DNA of 64,000 nt, taken from Olavius algarvensis Delta 4 endosymbiont. GTDB taxonomy: Bacteria > Desulfobacterota > Desulfobacteria > Desulfobacterales > CAJINA01. Location: positions 150,363 through 214,362 of the forward strand of contig CAJINA010000259.1 of assembly GCA_905176665.1 (NCBI GenBank), written 5' to 3'. Below are positions 63,401-64,000 of the stretch, one piece after another. The notes beneath the pieces were generated by a model. The model had not been told where the DNA came from and searched no databases. It was given only the letters and a program-made list of their open reading frames with translations. The first letter of the stretch is position 1, and each line of letters starts with the position of its first letter. The translations under genes and the position numbers were made by a program.

Positions 63401-63994
63401 GAATTGCCATTGCCCTCCTTTTCCTTTGGTGCCCAGCGGCTCGATATTCCGGGATGCAAGTGTATCGACCTGCGCGTCATCTTTAACCCATGGGAAATAT
63501 TCCCTTAAAAATACAGGAAACGTGTCCTGCGCCTGTAAAGCCCGCCACCCTTTTATGGCTCTTTTATAACCATAGTATACTTCCTTGAAACGCAGTTGGT
63601 CTTCAGTTGCATAAGCATAGTGCTGGAAAACCAATCCCCTGGATTTGGTTTCCGCCTGCCTGAATGGTTTGATGCCGGCCACATCATTCCAGGTGCCTTG
63701 GGGGCCGGGTAGACACAACTTGGGAGGTTCATGGGATTCCCACCGGCAACCGGGTTTGAACCGCCAGGTTCGCAACCACTCATAATCTTTATGATTCCCA
63801 TAGGTATCTATGGTCGTGATGGCGAGATCCGGCCCCACGAAAAAATGGTCGAAATAATAGGCCGCGGTCCGATCCGGAGTGTATAGAAACATCTCCCGGG
63901 CGGAACAAAGTTGCTCCAGTGTCCAGAGTTCATCGGCATCCACCTGCCAGAGCAGGCACTCCTCCCGAATATTTGGGATAGGCGCATTGACCAT
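57467..63994 (-). CDS. Giant multi-domain glycosyltransferase/methyltransferase/TPR protein (5' end outside window)
   Basis: At least 2175 aa; the frame continues past the right edge, so the real start is probably outside. Domains in order: end of a GT2 (1-200, WQVDADELWT), GT9-like heptosyltransferase fold (215-565, ILYVRTDAIGDNLLSMPIVR, GAETGLAHMACAVETPNVLLLG), GT2 (610-840), second GT2-like (880-1135, YLHTDADEFREAP), SAM methyltransferase (1165-1330, VILDVGCAAGRMAGEI), GT2 (1370-1640, IILAHNALDYTKKCI, LLLNNDVVV), then TPRs (1707-2175). An ATG at 58876 (residue 1707) has a perfect AAGGAGA 7 bases upstream, so the TPR part may be a separate 469-aa gene whose upstream stop was lost. Confidence 0.75.
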   Translation of the reverse strand: MVNAPIPNIREECLLWQVDADELWTLEQLCSAREMFLYTPDRTAAYYFDHFFVGPDLAITTIDTYGNHKDYEWLRTWRFKPGCRWESHEPPKLCLPGPQGTWNDVAGIKPFRQAETKSRGLVFQHYAYATEDQLRFKEVYYGYKRAIKGWRALQAQDTFPVFLREYFPWVKDDAQVDTLASRNIEPLGTKGKGGQWQFNHPGPPGTGGPTTPVLDKATRILYVRTDAIGDNLLSMPIVRQIKETYPTSEITVLCQAQIAELYAPSPYVDRMISFDKQRADADAAYRSGIIRQLQKLRADIALNPVYSREPLTDLFTLGSQAKTRIAFQGNLCNITATEREKHNPFYTQVLPDSLGNKSELDMHRIFLNAIGIDAPPLQPRLHLTEQDEAFADQWFKTENLKPEKTIALFAGALNEVRRYHHYGDALSPVCRENDFAVIALGAAGDAAINQENLDQVDNNGTINLCGRTTLRQAAALLKRCRLAVGAETGLAHMACAVETPNVLLLGGGHFGRFMPYSPLTTVACLPLDCYRCDWKCAYSQAHCIQGVNPPVLTGAIRRALAESTHRPRIIFQQDFKAASSKEHPRWRELDPDTISADVETMPASERRSAKKGEWLVSAIVSTYNSERFIRGCLEDLEAQTIAERLEIIVVDSGSEENEGDIIGEFKERYRNIKYIRTEQRETVYQAWNRGIRAAGGKYVTNANADDRHCRDACEKLVAALEANPQAILAYRNSHVTPLENGVYGSAPLSGTFKWPEFDPALLFRGNYIGPHPMWRRSAHDRYGWFDEELVVAGDYDFWLRMAGDEVFVHGDEPLGLYLNAPGSVEHANLKTSMQEVQRVRNRHWPKGKSGLPPLDSNFLVTAERPAEQTAGVLKDKIPITAIIAAYNEGDVIYHVIRDLVEQDINVIFIDHHSTDNTLAEVRKWEGKGVIRIEAFPEDAGLKIPRDVYAWRHILRRKQALAAEMGPGWYLHTDADEFREAPWPGIKLRAGIERVDREGYNAINFKIYDFKPTGNDFKPGQDVRECLTHYDPDIHTFNNVQIKCWKNYGQTFNLWKSGGHAVAFEGRKVYPTPFILRHYAIRSQSHGLQKVFAERKSRFDTYEREARWHDQYDKVADTEHNFLKKSADLILYNRAKACRQVQSAGRSSSEGYHEFTRPEVQALVSKDARVILDVGCAAGRMAGEIKRKLNAEVWGIEPVTTAARRAEEGLDRVIAAPVEQAIAQLPDGYFDCVIFADVLEHLQHPEQVLHDIQDKLTARGEVIASIPNVAHWSVVKNLLAGQWEYEDAGILDRTHLKFFTRESIKTLFKQTGFDILEMQATRFGRQKIPAALATGLMKSGFDMEKFTKEANHYQYLVKSQMDSRAAAPEKSRPVVSMIILAHNALDYTKKCIASIQAHTELPHEIIFVDNGSTDGTQDYLKKLSEAHAHYRLVANRENTGFAAGNNQGLAIARGEYLLLLNNDVVVTSGWLERLLACAEKNLDIGIVGPLSNYVAGPQLTKDVSYDTTSLDGLDTFAAELALENAGQIKRLPRVVGFCMLIKKEVVDRIGGLDARYGLGNFEDDDFSLRAVLAGYGSCIAKDCFIHHFGNRTFRSANLDYEASLKKNWEIFKHKWNLSEDLPYGSSWEIKDAVRSGFEPSKHFISVSDESGIDSDRTQSGAHRQIAKQKQHKSVAAKESGTVIIDLDAHRKSKQPTASVFQKKGDTFMKTSNPAVCSPETEAALVAYMEEKLQGSVNAAVIHNDLGIMYCRTGENPKALENFKAATDLDPANTSYLKNLADFYYSIMQDSRAALAVYKRLVALDPVDTTVLTILGHIHLAEKEFGEAKTYYARILELDPGNTEVQRYLENLMPAGGPVVTAEKTESPEALYNHAQNLVEQGDAVAACRQLESLVAAYPGHALAYNDLGVLYYQAGNKEKSLAAYERAVTLEPQNITFKKNLADFRCVEMKQIEAALELYNEILAVEPDDLETLLTMGKVCAMLGRKEDARHFYNQAQAVEPWNAEIKQLLEDVETGKQPSEADHSVEEKYTQAQGLAENGQTAEALAKLQELVALHPDLAVVHNDLGVLHYQTGDVQAAAAHYEKAVEIDPGNAVYRKNLADFYCIAQGRLEEGMQIYVDLLAQEPDDVEILAALGQICERLDKPDDARGFYDMALNVEPWNSQIRQLVDEMKKTG
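58884..58889 (-). promoter_or_regulatory. Internal ribosome binding site inside the giant open frame
   Basis: Minus strand AGGAGA preceded by a poly-A run, 7 bases before ATG 58876. It is better placed than most sites in this window. It supports an independent start of the TPR section. Confidence 0.65.
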
Positions 63995-64000
63995 TTCGAT

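Noticed and set aside
1..64000. tRNA genes, rRNA genes, CRISPR arrays and transposases
   Set aside because: The intergenic regions were read for T-loop-like motifs, regularly spaced repeats and transposase motifs, and none was found.

Overview
The window is dominated by one large flagellar and chemotaxis locus, read almost entirely on the minus strand from about 49 kb down to 6.8 kb. A flagellin and glycosylation region follows at 49-64 kb. Gene content and order (flgBC-fliEFGHIJK-flgDE-fliLMNOPQR-flhBAFG-fliA-flgFGAHIJMN-che-flgKL, plus FlbT/FlaF and two sigma54 activators) and the GC-rich coding suggest a Gram-negative Desulfobacterota (former deltaproteobacterium), probably a Desulfosarcina-like sulfate reducer. 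This assignment is an inference. P-ring and L-ring genes prove an outer membrane. No rRNA, tRNA, CRISPR array or recognisable transposase was seen.

Layout. 0-2.3 kb: unrelated small genes on the plus strand (tautomerase, periplasmic binding protein, TfoX-C, rhodanese). 2.4-6.6 kb: a PEP/pyruvate-binding protein with receiver-like domains, a small zinc-type protein, and an HTH-PAS regulator. 6.8-16.6 kb (minus): flgM-flgN-cheA-cheD-HDOD-cheY-cheX-cheB-flgK-flgL, with a sigma28-type promoter in front of flgM. 17-22 kb: rod and ring genes. 22-25.6 kb: fliA, flhG, flhF. 25.6-33.5 kb: export gate and switch genes. 34-44.2 kb: hook, hook-length control, export ATPase complex, switch and MS ring. 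44.3-48.6 kb: a response-regulator sigma54 activator, an unexplained structured intergenic block, a second sigma54 activator, and a CheY-STAS protein. 48.9-50.9 kb (plus): flbT, flaF and a compact flagellin. 51-64 kb (minus): four very large glycosyltransferase/TPR proteins, probably a flagellin or surface glycan island.

Regulation can be read from the DNA. Seven clear sigma54 -24/-12 elements and one weaker one precede flgF, fliP, fliL, fliK, flgB, both activators and flbT. Sigma28-type elements precede flgM, the CheY-STAS gene and the flagellin. This is the usual cascade: sigma54 activators, then basal body and fliA, then sigma28 genes held back by FlgM. motA, motB, fliD, fliS, cheR, cheW and chemoreceptors are not in the window.

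The most striking observation is that three flagellar genes are interrupted although their homology continues across the break. fliI has a one-base frameshift and an in-frame TAA, flhF has an in-frame TAG, and the DUF2802 gene has an in-frame TAG. Either the locus is decaying, the assembly has errors, or some stops are read through. A second notable signal is a set of three copies of a 15-bp palindrome (TTTGCA-N3-TGCAAA) upstream of a sigma54 promoter, which looks like an undescribed enhancer array.
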